Below, in pieces: positions 32,085 to 63,770 of a stretch of DNA of 64,000 nt. The position numbers were made by a program, and so were the translations under genes. The stretch comes from Flaccisagitta enflata (taxonomy: Eukaryota > Chaetognatha > Sagittoidea > Aphragmophora), in assembly GCA_965153355.1 (NCBI GenBank), contig OZ231126.1, positions 4,836,001 to 4,900,000 on the forward strand. The letters run 5' to 3'. The stretch's first letter is position 1; each line of letters opens with the position of its first letter. Under the pieces are notes generated by a model. The model saw only the letters and a program-made list of their open reading frames with translations, was not told the origin of the DNA and did no database searches.

Positions 32085-32175
32085 CAAAGCATCGTGACGT
32101 TAAACTTACCACAAATGCGTCTAAAATCAAACGCCAATTCCATACAGTCTTCGGTTATCACACGGCGCACAATTT
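32085..32175 (-). other. Possible exon-like segment, duplicate of 32440-32530
   Basis: On the - strand 'ataaccgaagactgtatgga' and 'tttgattttagacgcattt' end in GTG|GTAAGT. This parallels 'ataacccaagactgcattta' and 'tttcattttagaag' ending in GTG|GTAAGT at 32440-32530. Both are followed by a microsatellite on the intron side. Too short to identify. Confidence 0.3.
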
Positions 32176-32344
32176 TTGTGGCAGATCTTTGTGGCTTAGA
32201 GCAAAGGTCACCTAAACAAAGATGCCGATGAAATTAAGTATAGATTATTCGTTGCTTCTAAGCCAAACAATAGTCAATACTTAAATGATGTAATGAAATT
32301 AAATCAAAAATCATAATCGTCGAGGTTGCCGTTGTCGTTGCATT

Positions 32345-32348
32345 GCGT

Positions 32349-32430
<82 letters not shown>
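32345..32430. repeat. (CA)n microsatellite
   Basis: About 41 CA units. Confidence 0.98.
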
Positions 32431-32433
<3 letters not shown>

Positions 32434-32439
32434 AGAACT

Positions 32440-32532
32440 TACCACAGTGCGTAGAAATGATCCATCCACTTCTAAAATGAAACGTCCGTTTAAATGCAGT
32501 CTTGGGTTATCCAAAAAGCGAAAATAAATCAT
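32440..32532 (-). other. Possible - strand exon ending in GTAAGT
   Basis: The frame reads FRFLDNPRLHLNGRFILEVD then GSFLRTV, and stops at a canonical donor (ACTGTG|GTAAGTTC, about 32440). No acceptor or neighbouring exon was found, so this is only a candidate. Confidence 0.3.
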
Positions 32533-32744
32533 TCAAAAAGATTTGGAGCGGAGAAATGGTGGACGCATGATGGAAGGAACCTAGTACCTTGATACGGACC
32601 CTCGGCGCGAGAAAGTAACAGACGTTCCGAAAAAGCTGAAAGAAATGTTACCTCGATAAATCAATTTTTTTATATCTTATACTATTTTTGCCGTGAGCTT
32701 TTCTTGATTATTTATAAACATTTAATGTTTTTATGGCCGGCACA

Positions 32745-34045
32745 GCGTTACGATACATAGACAAAGACAACTTTGAGTGCCCAGAGCTGAGAGTGGTTCA
32801 GAAGTGTTCTGTGATACTTGGTGAATACCTATCACCCGGTGGTAAATTTTTTTGAAAGCAAAGTTTTTAAAAAATGCCTTTTAAGCAAAAAAAAAAGATG
32901 TTTTTTTAGCATTTCTTTAAGATTAGGTTATAACAGTAGCTTTTGAAATACTAATGAATACTATAAATGCGTATTTTTAGTTGAAGTTTACACACTTTTA
33001 CCTTAAACAGCAAGTTACATGAGATATTTTAAAGATTAAAGCTTAATAATAGCCTAAAAAAAGTAGAATATTGATTTTTTTAGTATTGTAAAGCCTAAAT
33101 TTGATCAGGCAGCATCAAAAACCCTGGAAAATCCTGGGAATGTCTAGTGTTATCTAAAAATCAAATACTTTAACCCTAAACATTAAGTGATTAGGGATAT
33201 TTTCAAGTTTACAGCTCAAAAATAGCCTAAAAAACGTTAAATATTGATTTTTTTTTTTTTGCTTTGACGAAAAGAATATCTTGAAAAAATTCTCATTAAA
33301 AGTCAAGGTATTTATACTTCAACTATTACCACAGAGCGCTAGTATCATTCAAGATTTTATAAGCTGCTTAAATGTTAGCTTAAATGTTGAGAAAAATAAA
33401 TATTTTGCCTTTTTCAGGTTATCTTTAAGCTCTAAACTGCAAAGTATCCCAAACTACTTGCTATTCAGGGTAAAAATATGTATACTTTATTTGTTAGCAG
33501 ACATATCCAAGATTTTTCAGGATTTTTAGAACTGTATGAATATTTAACTTGTAAATGCTTAAAAAAAAAGCAGTATTTTTCTGTTTTTAGACTTTTTTTT
33601 CAGCTCCAATCTTGGAATATCCTTGTTAACTTGTTGTTAAGGGTAAGTGTATTTCTACTTTAACTATCACTACACATTTCCAATATTTTCAAATTTAGGC
33701 TCTAATATACAAAAAAAAACATATTTTCATTCTTTTTAAGCTCTAATCTTTAAAATATTGCAAGAAACTTGCTGTATTAGGTTAAAGTATGTATATTCTA
33801 ACTATAACTACCCATTTCTATTATTTTTGAGGATTCGTGAAGCTGCTTTTACAATTTGATGCTAAAAAAATACTGAAAATACCCTTTTTTTACCTAAAAA
33901 ATAGTTTTTTTCAAAATTTTGCTTTCAAAAAAATTTACCACTGGGTGATTGATATTCACCAAGTATCATGGGACACTTCTGAACCATTCCCAGCTCTGGG
34001 CACTCAAAGTTGTCTTTGTCTATGTATCGCAATGCTGCGATGGGA
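32745..34045. mobile_element. 1.3-kb element with about 120-bp inverted ends
   Basis: The left end ('gcgttacgatacatagacaa', 'gacaactttgagtgcccaga', 'gtggttcagaagtgtt', 'cacccggtggtaaatttttt') is mirrored at 33917-34040. The interior holds AT-rich tandem-like segments of about 260 bp that share 'tttaagctctaa' and 'gtatttatactt' blocks. No transposase was found. Confidence 0.7.
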
Positions 34046-34455
34046 AAATATTGGCGCTAATAACCGTCGTGAGCATCAGTGGCCCCATTCACTAGCTTAT
34101 GTCTTCATGATCCTTCGTTTTTGTAATCATTTGATTGAAACAAAACTGTTATGTTTTACGGTGGCTAATTTGAGGAAAAATTGAATGAAATAAACTAAAG
34201 ACTAAATTCAATCAAATTAGCTAAACATATGTCAATCATTTGATTTATCAGAAATCCTGTGTTGTAAATTGAAGACTTCAAATCTAGTTTGCTACTCCAC
34301 TGGATTTATGTTTATATCTGCTTTGTGAATTGTGTTCATACATCAGTGGAATGATTCCAATTTTTTTTTCTGATGGTTAACCTTAATCTCCTTGTGAAGG
34401 TGTACATGTATGCGAAATGGGAAAACCATTGCATGTCTCCAACTTTTGATTAAAA
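34046..34455. other. Gene-free AT-rich DNA
   Basis: Nothing recognised. Confidence 0.35.
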
Positions 34456-34740
<285 letters not shown>

Positions 34741-34834
34741 ATTGGTTCTACGAAAAAATCAATCAATAGCCTTTCTTTCTCTTTTCCTATTGCATGATGC
34801 ATATGCCGTTTCTTTGTTTTATCTTTGTTTCTTT

Positions 34835-34856
34835 CTCTTTCTCTCTCTCTCTCTCT

Positions 34857-34902
<46 letters not shown>

Positions 34903-35013
34903 CTTCTCTCTTTCGTTGCCTGACTTTCTTCATTTATTTCTTTCATTCTTTTTTCCTTTCCTTCTATCTCTCTTTCTATCGTTCCATTTCTTTTTACCTT
35001 TTTTTCCCTTTTT

Positions 35014-35048
<35 letters not shown>

Positions 35049-35049
35049 C

Positions 35050-35088
<39 letters not shown>

Positions 35089-35140
35089 CTCTCTTTCTTC
35101 ATTTCTCTCTCTTTCTTTCTCTTTTTCGTTCTTTCTAGTA
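34835..35140. repeat. (CT)n and (TTTC)n microsatellites
   Basis: CT-rich at 34835-34900, then degenerate pyrimidine sequence and (CTTT)n at 35017-35130. Confidence 0.95.
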
Positions 35141-35281
35141 GCGGACACTCAACTGAACAAGAGGCTTTGATAGTCTCGTGGATGGTGGTCTCGAGTTCTT
35201 GCTTTCCTTTCTTTCTTTTTTACTTTGTTCCTGTCATTCATTTTCGAACTTTCTCTTTTACCTTTTTGCCATTTTTTAATT

Positions 35282-35486
35282 TTTAGCCGCGTGCTTCGCG
35301 ACTCTACATCCTGCTTTGTCGGTCCGTCGGTCCGTCCTTCCGTCGGTCCGTCGGTTTGTCCGTCCGTCCGTCCCTCCGTCCATCTGTTCGTCCGTCCGTC
35401 CGTCCGTCCGTCCGTCCGTCCGTCCGTCCGTCCGTCCGTCCGTCCGTCCGTCCATCCGTCCGTCCGTCCGTCCGTCACACTTTACT
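35282..35486 (+). repeat. Dispersed repeat A with a 160-bp (TCCG)n core
   Basis: The hairpin 'agccgcgtgcttcgcgact' is followed by 'ctacatcctgctttgtcggt' and about 40 TCCG/TCGG units (35318-35477), then 'tcacactttactttt'. It continues into repeat B at 35490. The typical right half of repeat A is found 1.2 kb away at 36685-36800, so the B block looks inserted into repeat A. Confidence 0.85.
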
Positions 35487-36684
35487 TTTTGGGCAGCGGC
35501 CCCGAAGGGGTCGATGACCTATGCTTTCACACATATGGGGGATTCTCTCCTTCCTTCTTTTGGGCAGCGGCCCCAAAGGGGTCGATGACCTATGCTTTCA
35601 CACATATGGGGGATTTTCTCCTCCTCCTCCTCCTCCTTCTTCTCCGTCCACCCCCCTCAAATCCCAGTCCCGAGGCCCAAATTCCAGTCTCGAGGCCCAA
35701 ATCCCAGTCTTGAGGCCCAAATCCCAGCCTCAAGGCCCAAATTAGCCTCAAAGCCTAAATCCTAGCCTGGAGGCCCAGATTTCAGCCGTAGCCCAAATCT
35801 CAGCCTCCTCAAGGTCAAAATCTCAGCCAGGAGGCCCAGATCCCACCTTGAGGCCCAAATCTCAGCCTCCAGGCTAGGATTTGAGGCTTGAGGCTAGGAT
35901 TGGGGCATTGAGGCTGGGATTTGAGCCTCAAGACTGGGATTTCGCCTCGAACTGGAATTTGGGCCCGGGACTGGGATTGAGGGGAGGACGGAGAAGGAGG
36001 AGGAGGAAGGAGGAGGAGGAGAAAATCCCCCATATGTGTGAAAGCATAGGTCATCGACCCCTTCGGGGCCGCTGCCCTGCTCCCCCCTCAACTTCAACCG
36101 CAACCAACTTAGGCAGGGCACGGGTACCGCTGACCATCTAACGCTTTTGCGACTATTCCTTCTCCTTCTACGTCCCCCCCTCAAATCCCAGTCTCGAGGC
36201 CCAAATTCCAGTCTCGAGGCCCAAACCCCAGTCTTGAGGCCCAAATCCCAGCCTCAAGGCCCAAATCCTAGCCTCAAGGCCTAAATCCTAGCCTGGAGGC
36301 CCATATTTCCGTCTTGAAGCCCAAACCTCAGCCACAACGTCAAATTCTCAGCCAAGAGGCCCAGAACCCAGCCTTGAGGCCCAAATCTCAGCCTCCAGGC
36401 TAGGATTTGGGCCTTGAGGCTGGGATTTGGGCCTTGAGGCTGGGATTTGGGCCTCGAGACTGGGATTTGGGCCTTGAGACTGGAATTTGGGCCTCGAGAC
36501 TGGGATTTGAGGGGGAGGGACGGAGAAGGAGGAGGAGAAGGAGGAGGAGAAAATCCCCCATATGTGTGAAAGCATAGGTCATCGACCCCTTTGGGGCCGC
36601 TGCCCTGCTCCCCCCTCAACTTCAACCACAACCTACTTAAGCAGGGCACGGGTACCGCTGACCATCTAACGCTTTTGCGACTAT
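35487..36684. repeat. Repeat B heads and two 20-bp 'gaggcccaaatcccagcctt' minisatellites
   Basis: Repeat-B heads lie at 35490-35540, 35560-35625, 36010-36080 and 36545-36615. The arrays (35645-35960 and 36175-36515) switch orientation in the middle, so each can fold back. 'gcagggcacgggtaccgctg' and 'accatctaacgcttttgcga' end each unit (36113-36155, 36639-36680). Confidence 0.9.
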
Positions 36685-36800
36685 TTTGGGTTCATGCGGT
36701 CTTTGGCCTCACTGCTCCTGCCCAAATGATCAAGTGACCTCAAATACAGCCCCTGCCCACCCACACGCGACTGGGGTAGCCGTGTATCCGGTCTTGTTCT
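36685..36800 (+). repeat. Right half of dispersed repeat A
   Basis: 'tgcggtctttggcctcactg', 'cccaaatgatcaagtgacct', 'cacgcgactggggtagccgt' and 'gtatccggtcttgtt'. Confidence 0.85.
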
Positions 36801-36850
36801 ATTAAAGAGAAGAAATTTTAGAATCTTTTGAATTCAAATTGAAATCTCCG

Positions 36851-36856
<6 letters not shown>

Positions 36857-36924
<68 letters not shown>
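36857..36924. repeat. (CT)n microsatellite at the 5' junction of the retrotransposon
   Basis: 34 CT units run directly into the retrotransposon reading frame. Confidence 0.97.
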
Positions 36925-36927
<3 letters not shown>

Positions 36928-38095
36928 TGGGGTTCTTAACTGGACAGAAGAAGATATTAAGGGTAATGACATTCTTATGAGAAAATACCTCAATTTGTAC
37001 CGAATGTTCCCCATCAGAGGTGATATTGACCGACTGAATCTACCAAGAAATATGGGTGGACGTGGCCTAATGTCTGCTTGGGACAGTTACAAAAGTACCA
37101 TGGTTAGACTTGGACACTTCCTTCAAAGATCTACTGACCCTCTAATCCAGACATGCGCAGAATTTGACAAAACCGCTCTCTTCTCAATCACTAAAAAAGC
37201 AAAAAAATTCTCTGATTCCGTTGAATTTATAACCCCCACGAATCTCAATGACAGGCCAATAATAAAACAGGCAAAAATGGTCTCTCAGAAATTCAAAGAG
37301 GCGCTTAATAAGCAGAATCATGAAAAATTCCTCTCAAAAGCCCAACATGGAATCCTCTTTAGACAAATGAAACAAAACAACCTGAATACCAAAAAAAGCT
37401 TGTCGTGGCTAGACAAATGCCACCTCTCTCCCCAATCTGAGGGTTATATCTGCGGAATGCAAGAGTTAGCTATTTTTACAAGGTGGCATGAAAAAAATAT
37501 CCTAAAAACCTCCACCACTGACCAATGTAGAATCTGTGGAAAAGAGACAGAGACCACATTCCATCTATTGGCTGGGTGTGATGTTTTGGCAAAAAAAGAG
37601 TATCTGGACAGACATAACAATGTTGCTCGATATGTTCACTATAGCCTATGTAAAACATTTGGATTCCAAACAGAAAAAAAGTGGCATCTTCACAGACCCG
37701 CTGATGTAATCATGGACAACAAGGCAGAAATAATCTGGGATATGTTACTTACCACTGATCGGCAAGTTGGGGCAAACCGACCCGATATTGTAGTAAGGGA
37801 CAAAATTAACAAAAAGGTGTTTATAATTGACCTCAGTTGCCCTAGCGATGTCAATGTCAATGCTAAAGAGAATGAGAAGATAGCAAAATACAGCGGCTTA
37901 AGGGTGGAACTGGCCAAAATGTGGCAAAGTGAGTGCGTTGTTATTCCTATTGTGATTGGCAGTCTTGGTGGCCTATCTGAAAAATTTGTGGATTACATAA
38001 ATACAATACCCGCTGAGATATCTGTTGAATTATGCCTGAAAATCACACTACTTGGGAGCGAGAAAATTATGAGATCCTGCCTATCAAGGAAGTAG
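36925..38095 (+). mobile_element. 5'-truncated R2/R4-type non-LTR retrotransposon, C-terminal ORF
   Basis: The frame stays open for about 390 codons to a TAG at 38093-38095. It starts after the reverse-transcriptase palm, in the thumb-like region (LNLPRNMGGRGLMSAWDSYK). A zinc-knuckle motif follows (C-R-I-C...F-H-L-L-A-G-C, CCHC with spacing 2-8-4). Then comes the restriction-like endonuclease core (ANRPDIVVRDK, VFIIDLSCPSD), the pattern of R2, R4 and Dong elements, in which the endonuclease lies C-terminal to the reverse transcriptase. K-Y-S-G-L-R-V-E-L and VIPIVIGSLGGL follow, as in R4/Dong proteins. The reverse transcriptase itself is missing, which is typical 5' truncation. The absence of stops or frameshifts suggests a fairly young insertion. 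The 3' untranslated part probably continues to about 38465. Confidence 0.85.
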
Positions 38096-38465
38096 AATGA
38101 ATGCTGGCCCGATTATACCTGAATATGTGGACCACCTGTTTAATATCCCCTTTGTTGAATATTGATATGTTTAATGCCTACCAATGGATTTACCAATACG
38201 GCTGGTCTAATGTAAAAATGAATGTCAAACACCTGGATGTGCCGCTATGGCTCCCTCCATGCTGATTGCCTGCAGCTGTTGAATCTCCAATACCAAATGG
38301 AATTTTTATCTTATAATGTTCCTGTTACTTCAATTTCACAACTCTACACCCATGGGCGACCTTTCGGATCGGGAAGAACCGCGGCGCCCACGCTCAAAGC
38401 CAAAATGAAACATGAAACATGAATCATGCAAATTGAGCGATTTCCATTAGTTGTCAAAACTTTTG

Positions 38466-39108
<643 letters not shown>

Positions 39109-39260
39109 ATCTGTATACCCAGTATAGCCGAGAGTATAGAAGAACAAATAAGGTTCTCAGAACACAGTCATACAGACAGCTCTACTAACTGTTGACAGAA
39201 ACGGTTTCGGCCAGGAATCCCGTTGGAGAAAATCTCAATTCTAAGGGTTATGAAAAAAAT
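39109..39260. other. Short unassigned stretch
   Basis: Nothing recognised. Confidence 0.3.
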
Positions 39261-39261
39261 A

Positions 39262-40135
39262 AAATAGACCCATCATAAATTTTTGCATGTGGGTCCTAAA
39301 AAGCATGTAGAACAAGAATCTGATACTTATTTTGGCCTTTCATGAGCCAAAAAAAAAAAAAGAAACGGTTTTTTGTGCCTAAAACAGCTATTTTTCCTAA
39401 AAAAATAGTATCAAATGAAATATTTTGGACTTTTTTGTACAGAAACATAAAGTACCAATAGTAATTGATATTTGAGTGAATATAGAACAATTTTGAATAG
39501 GTCTTTTAGGTTCAAAAATATCATTAAAGTGCTGAAAAATGGAGAAATGACCTAAAAATTGAAAAATCGTCAAAACTGATGTTTTGGAACAGTTTCTTAG
39601 GGTAAAATATGCTGTCACTGAGCATTTCATTTATTTAGTTAAAAAAACATGGCCACAATAACCGAAAATGCGAAACGGCAGTATGCAAATGAGATCTCAT
39701 TTGCATATTGCGGTTTTGTGTTTTTCACTTATCACGGCCAAGTTTTTTAAGTAAATTGATGAAACTCATACTGACAGCATATTTTACCCTTAGAAACTGT
39801 TCCAAAACATCAGCTTTGACAATTTTTCAATTTTTAGGTCATTTCTCCACTTTTGAGCACTTTAATGCTATTTTTTAACCTCAAAGACCTATTCAAAATT
39901 GTTCTAGATTCACTCAAATATCAATTACTATTGGTACTTTATGTTTCTGTAAAAAAAAAGTCCAAAATATTTCATTTGATACCATTTTTCTAGGAAAAAT
40001 AGCTGTTTTTTACCACAAAAAAACAGGTTTTTTTTTGTTGTTTTTTTTTGCTCAAGTTAGGTCAAAATGAACATCAGAATCTTGTTTTACAGCCTTTTTA
40101 GGTCCCCTGTGCAAAAATCTGGGATGGGTCCATTT
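39262..40135. repeat. Giant hairpin, arms about 420 bp
   Basis: Left-arm blocks ('ttttgcatgtgggtcctaaa', 'ctgatacttattttggcc', 'aaagtaccaatagtaattga', 'ttttggaacagtttctta') appear in reverse complement and reverse order in the right arm (39765-40130). The tip is a perfect 26-bp palindrome (39682-39707) made of two inverted ATGCAAAT octamers around GAGATCTC. There is no coding capacity; the small open frames are incidental. Confidence 0.9.
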
Positions 40136-40368
40136 TTTTTTTCTTTTTTATTTAAGAATTTTGCAAGTGGGAATCCTGGCCGGTTTGCGGTAAAAAAGAA
40201 TCAAACGAGACAGGGAAAGAGTAGAGACGAGAAAGACAGCTCAAGTCCAGATATAGACTGACTTAGATGAAAAGGATAGACTGAGACAGGATTGGGGTAA
40301 GAGGCCTGGATGTCAATATTGTAGTGGTCCTAGCATATCAATAATGACAGAGGTGGAAAATCAATGAA
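40136..40368. other. Unassigned spacer
   Basis: No exon is recognised. Confidence 0.3.
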
Positions 40369-40370
40369 TA

Positions 40371-40785
40371 CACTCTTTTTTTTTATAAGAACGTCATTTT
40401 TTTTTTGAAGGCTTCATGTTCTTATTTTCAAGGCCGAATAAAGCCTTCAACGTTCTTAGAGTGTTCTTAATTTTATATACTATGTAAACTATTAAAAACC
40501 TTATAATATACTATTACTAGATTATATTAAATATGTTTTTATCGAATACTGTTTAAAGGAATGCTAATCATTAAAGTTTTGGAATATTTATTTGAAGATT
40601 TTGAAATATTATTTTAATTATACTAAAAGTTCAAGTGTTTTTCAATGTTTTTTGCATATTATTATAAGCAAAATTTTTTTTCTCAAGATTTGAAGCCTTT
40701 GTATGTTCTTAAGATGTTCTTAATTTTGGAGCAATTTGAAGCCTTGATGTTCTTAAAAACTAGGTTCTTATAAAAAAAAAGAGTG
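40371..40785. mobile_element. Tc1/mariner-type MITE, 415 bp, TA target site
   Basis: The ends CACTCTTTTTTTTTATAAGA and its inverted partner (reading GTTCTTATAAAAAAAAAG AGTG) are flanked by TA at 40369-40370 and 40786-40787. 'gaagccttcatgttctta'-like blocks are repeated inside. Non-coding. Confidence 0.75.
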
Positions 40786-40973
40786 TATCGTATTTGTTCC
40801 AACTAAAATGGAAACGACGAACAACAGATTGAGAAAAAAGTTTTTGTTTGTTTTTGATGTTTGATGGATCCATGAAAGTGGTTCGCGTATGTGACTTCGA
40901 CAACCGAACTGTGACAACTTAGTTTTTGTTAAATCATTTCCATTTCTAATCGAAATAGCATCAATCATGAACA

Positions 40974-41122
40974 AGGCCGGATACACGGCCACCAGTTGCG
41001 GACGGGTGGGCAGGGGCGAAAATGCGCGTTTTCCCACTTTTCAACTCGAGCGTGACGGACCGACCGACGGACGGACGGACAGACAAAGCCTCTTATAGAG
41101 TTGCGTGTCCGCAACTAAAAAT
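40974..41122 (-). repeat. Dispersed repeat A, intact reference copy
   Basis: 'aacaaggccggatacacggc', 'caccagttgcggacgggtgg', 'gcaggggcgaaaatgcgcgt', 'tttcccacttttcaactcga', a (GACGGACC) core, 'caaagcctcttatagagttg' and the hairpin 'agttgcgtgtccgcaact' followed by AAAAA. This is the undisrupted form of the 13448-14215 copy. Confidence 0.9.
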
Positions 41123-41299
41123 GAATGTCAATATGCAACAAACTTGCTTTTTGAAAAACTTTGTCATTTAAGTCCTAGGAATCCGGTCTTAAAATCGAAA
41201 TGAGCCACTGGTGTGCAATTATTGCCCATTAAAAGAAAAATATCGAGTTGGTTTGAATGATCAATTGATCATAAACACACTGCAAGGAAGTATACACCT

Positions 41300-41445
41300 C
41301 TTTTAGTCGCGGACACGCCTCTACACCTCGCTGTGTCAGTCTGTCTGTCAGTCTGTAACATATTTGAATTGCGGGAGGTTTTTACATTACTGCCCCTGCC
41401 CAACCTTTCGCAAATGTCTTGCCGTGTACCCGACCTTATTCTATC
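41300..41445 (+). repeat. Dispersed repeat A, degenerate copy
   Basis: 'tttagtcgcggacacgcctc' and 'tacacctcgctgtgtcagtc', then 'ttgccgtgtacccgaccttatt'. One hairpin arm has decayed. Confidence 0.75.
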
Positions 41446-43520
41446 ATATAGCCGTTTTCTACTCATGTTGTACAGGCAAAACCTCAGAACACTCGCTGCT
41501 TAGGTGAAGCTTAACCTTAGCAAGATCTTTTTCTGTAAATTTTTTATTTCTTTATTCAGTGCTAGAAAAGTCTGTCACATTTCAGGATGAAAAAAGAAAA
41601 AAAATCTTCACTAGAATTCTTTTGTATAGCCTATTTAAGCAAGTATTTTGACCAGCTAAAGCTAGGACTGAAAATGAACAAGTGTTAACACAACAATTTG
41701 AAAAGTAAGGTTGACAGTCTGAGATGTTGGGCAATTGCTTAATCTTTTATCCCCTATGCTTACCTATTCAACCAAAATATGTGGAAATGAACTTTAATGA
41801 AGATTTATTTCTTTTAGTTATGGAGAATTCATGTTATAGATCTTTTTAGGGGAAAAAAGCTCCATGCAATTTGCCAATCTTGAAACTTATCTATAAGTTG
41901 CACTCCTGAGTTAACGTGCTACTTGACGATGACTTCATTGTCTAAAAAGTAAGCCTCAAATGGCTGATTTATCAGTTTGGTACGAACAAAGGAAATTAAA
42001 CAAAACAGAATGCGTCAGTTTTAAATAAATCTATTCTACATTAAAAACATCTACAACTACGTGCACAGTCTCGTTTCGATCATCAAAGTACAATGCAACG
42101 CTCTGAGATTCACAATATACGTAAACAATTGAAGAAAAAAAAATAACTTATTTCAGTTCAAGAAATCAGAAATAGAGTAAACGGACTCATGGAATGGGAG
42201 AATGAGAGAAAGGACGTTGTTCCATAAAATTGGATTATTTGATATTCATAAATATATGATAACGTATTATGATATGGTTTTGAAAAAAAGGACTCTGTTT
42301 GGGAATTCAAGGCTGGAATAAGATGTAAGTCTTTAAAGAGTGATCTAGTCATGGGTGAGACAATAAGTAAAGAATTGAAAACATGAAACATGAAAGCACA
42401 GCGTTGAGGATCAGTATATTCCGGCAAGAAATAAGACAAATTATGATGTAAATCAGTAAATGATATGACAGGGAAATCAATTCAAAATGATTGTATGTAT
42501 ATTCACTCTGATTTTTTTTGGTGACTGGAAAAGCAACTTCTGGATTCTCATCAAGCTCACCATACAGACTTATCAGCCTTTTTGAAATTTTCTTGCAAAT
42601 CTCTTGCGCAATATTTTCTAAAAAATAAAAGCACAGGTGATATGTTTTCTATGGACAAAATGGAATGATAAAGATGGAAAATGAGACATTGTTTTGGGTA
42701 CAAGTTAATGAAAGAAATGGATCATGATAGAATTCCTGGTATCTCTCCAACTAAATGTCATTTAAAGTTGACATTTAGAATTCTAACCTTCAAAAGAAGA
42801 GATATTGGAACTTTTTCCCACTTATTTTTCCGAGAAACGTTCCCAGAGATGTCTCTTCATAATTATCAGGAGACGTCTCCTGAAATGACTCCTTTTGGTC
42901 TTTGTCACAAAATAATGACTTTATTAACAACTCCTTCACCCTGATCAGGATTAAGTAATAGAATCGCTTATGGGCATTGATGCCAAAAAAATGGAAGTCT
43001 TTTTTGGTTGTTTTTATGGATAAAAATTCATAAAAAATATTTTTTGCATCTTTTTATATGCTTTATTGGTAATTAGATGTTCATTTCAGGTCTTGATCTC
43101 AAAGTGAATCTTTAAATTGACCCAATTCTTATTATTGAATGTGAGGCTAAGTTTAGCATTTTTGCGCCATTTTCCTGGAAGTCTAAAAACTGCCTTTTTG
43201 AGCTCATTCATACTTATGTTTTTTCCCCTACATGAGTGTCCAATTTTAGAACTCAATCAAAGGTAGTACACAATGATTCCTTATTAATTATTTTCTTACA
43301 AAAAACAACAGTTTTAAGCCATAAATGATTCTATTACCTAAAACCATATGAATGTAGAAAGGGTGCCTTGCGGCTATAAAGATATCACCTGGAAAGTCTT
43401 TGAGTCTCAAAAAAAAATTTCTTAAATACAATAAATGTATCTCAAAATGTCTCTTTGCGTGCAATTGCGTGAGTTGTGTCTCAAAAGATATCTTCTCAAA
43501 CACCTCACGCTAGCGTCTCC
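41446..43520. other. Gene-free 3' flank of the NAB gene
   Basis: AT-rich DNA with no exon supported. The - strand open frame at 42158-42439 and the + strand frame at 42681-42944 resemble nothing known. The NAB 3' UTR and poly(A) site presumably lie in 42.5-43.5 kb but no unique signal was singled out. Confidence 0.4.
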
Positions 43521-63289
<19,769 letters not shown>

Positions 63290-63298
<9 letters not shown>

Positions 63299-63500
63299 CT
63301 ATTGATTGCATCCCACTTTTAAAAACCATTTTTCAAAAAAATATTTTGTGATTTGTCCCTAATGCAAGACATAAAATTTTTTTGGTAAGTTTTTGGAAAA
63401 AGGGAAAAACAAGATTTTTGGATCAGCAAATCAAACAATTTCCTATTGATTGCACTCCTTTTGAAAACCTTTTTTTTTTTTCAAAAAAAATTTCAACAAA
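63290..63500 (-). repeat. 144-bp duplication carrying the NAB exon 1 acceptor
   Basis: 'acaatttcctattgattgca' at 63291 recurs at 63435, followed in both by an 'aaaaccattttt'-like tract. The duplicate places a second CAATAG acceptor with the first about 7 bp of the exon at 63442. Confidence 0.75.
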
Positions 63501-63689
63501 GGTTTTTGTATCTCTTAGGGTCTCCCTAAGAAGAAAATAATAATGTTTAGTTGAAGCCGACTTCATAGAGAAATCAAATTTGTCGAACAAGACCAAGAAC
63601 GCTCTAGATCGGTAGTATAGAGCCCAACAACAGTCAACACTTCAGGGGGCGAGTTTTTTTCAAAGCGAGATCCGCTTTCAGCCCTAGAA

Positions 63690-63770
63690 ATTCCAAGTTG
63701 TAGACCGACGGACGGACGGACAGACCCTCTTATAGAGATGCGTTCCTGACGGACGCATCTAAAAAACTAT
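63690..63770 (-). repeat. Dispersed repeat A variant with a different stem
   Basis: 'gaccgacggacggacggaca', 'gaccctcttatagagatgcg' and 'ttcctgacggacgcatct' followed by AAAAAAC. The stem pairs AGATGCGT with ACGCATCT. Confidence 0.8.

Noticed and set aside
32440-32532. Calling a gene from the exon-like segment
   Set aside because: A donor-like site and a 25-residue frame are not enough; no acceptor, partner exon or family match was found.
41446-43520. Search for a poly(A) signal or further NAB exon downstream of the TGA
   Set aside because: Several AATAAA-like strings occur in AT-rich sequence; none could be singled out without transcript data.
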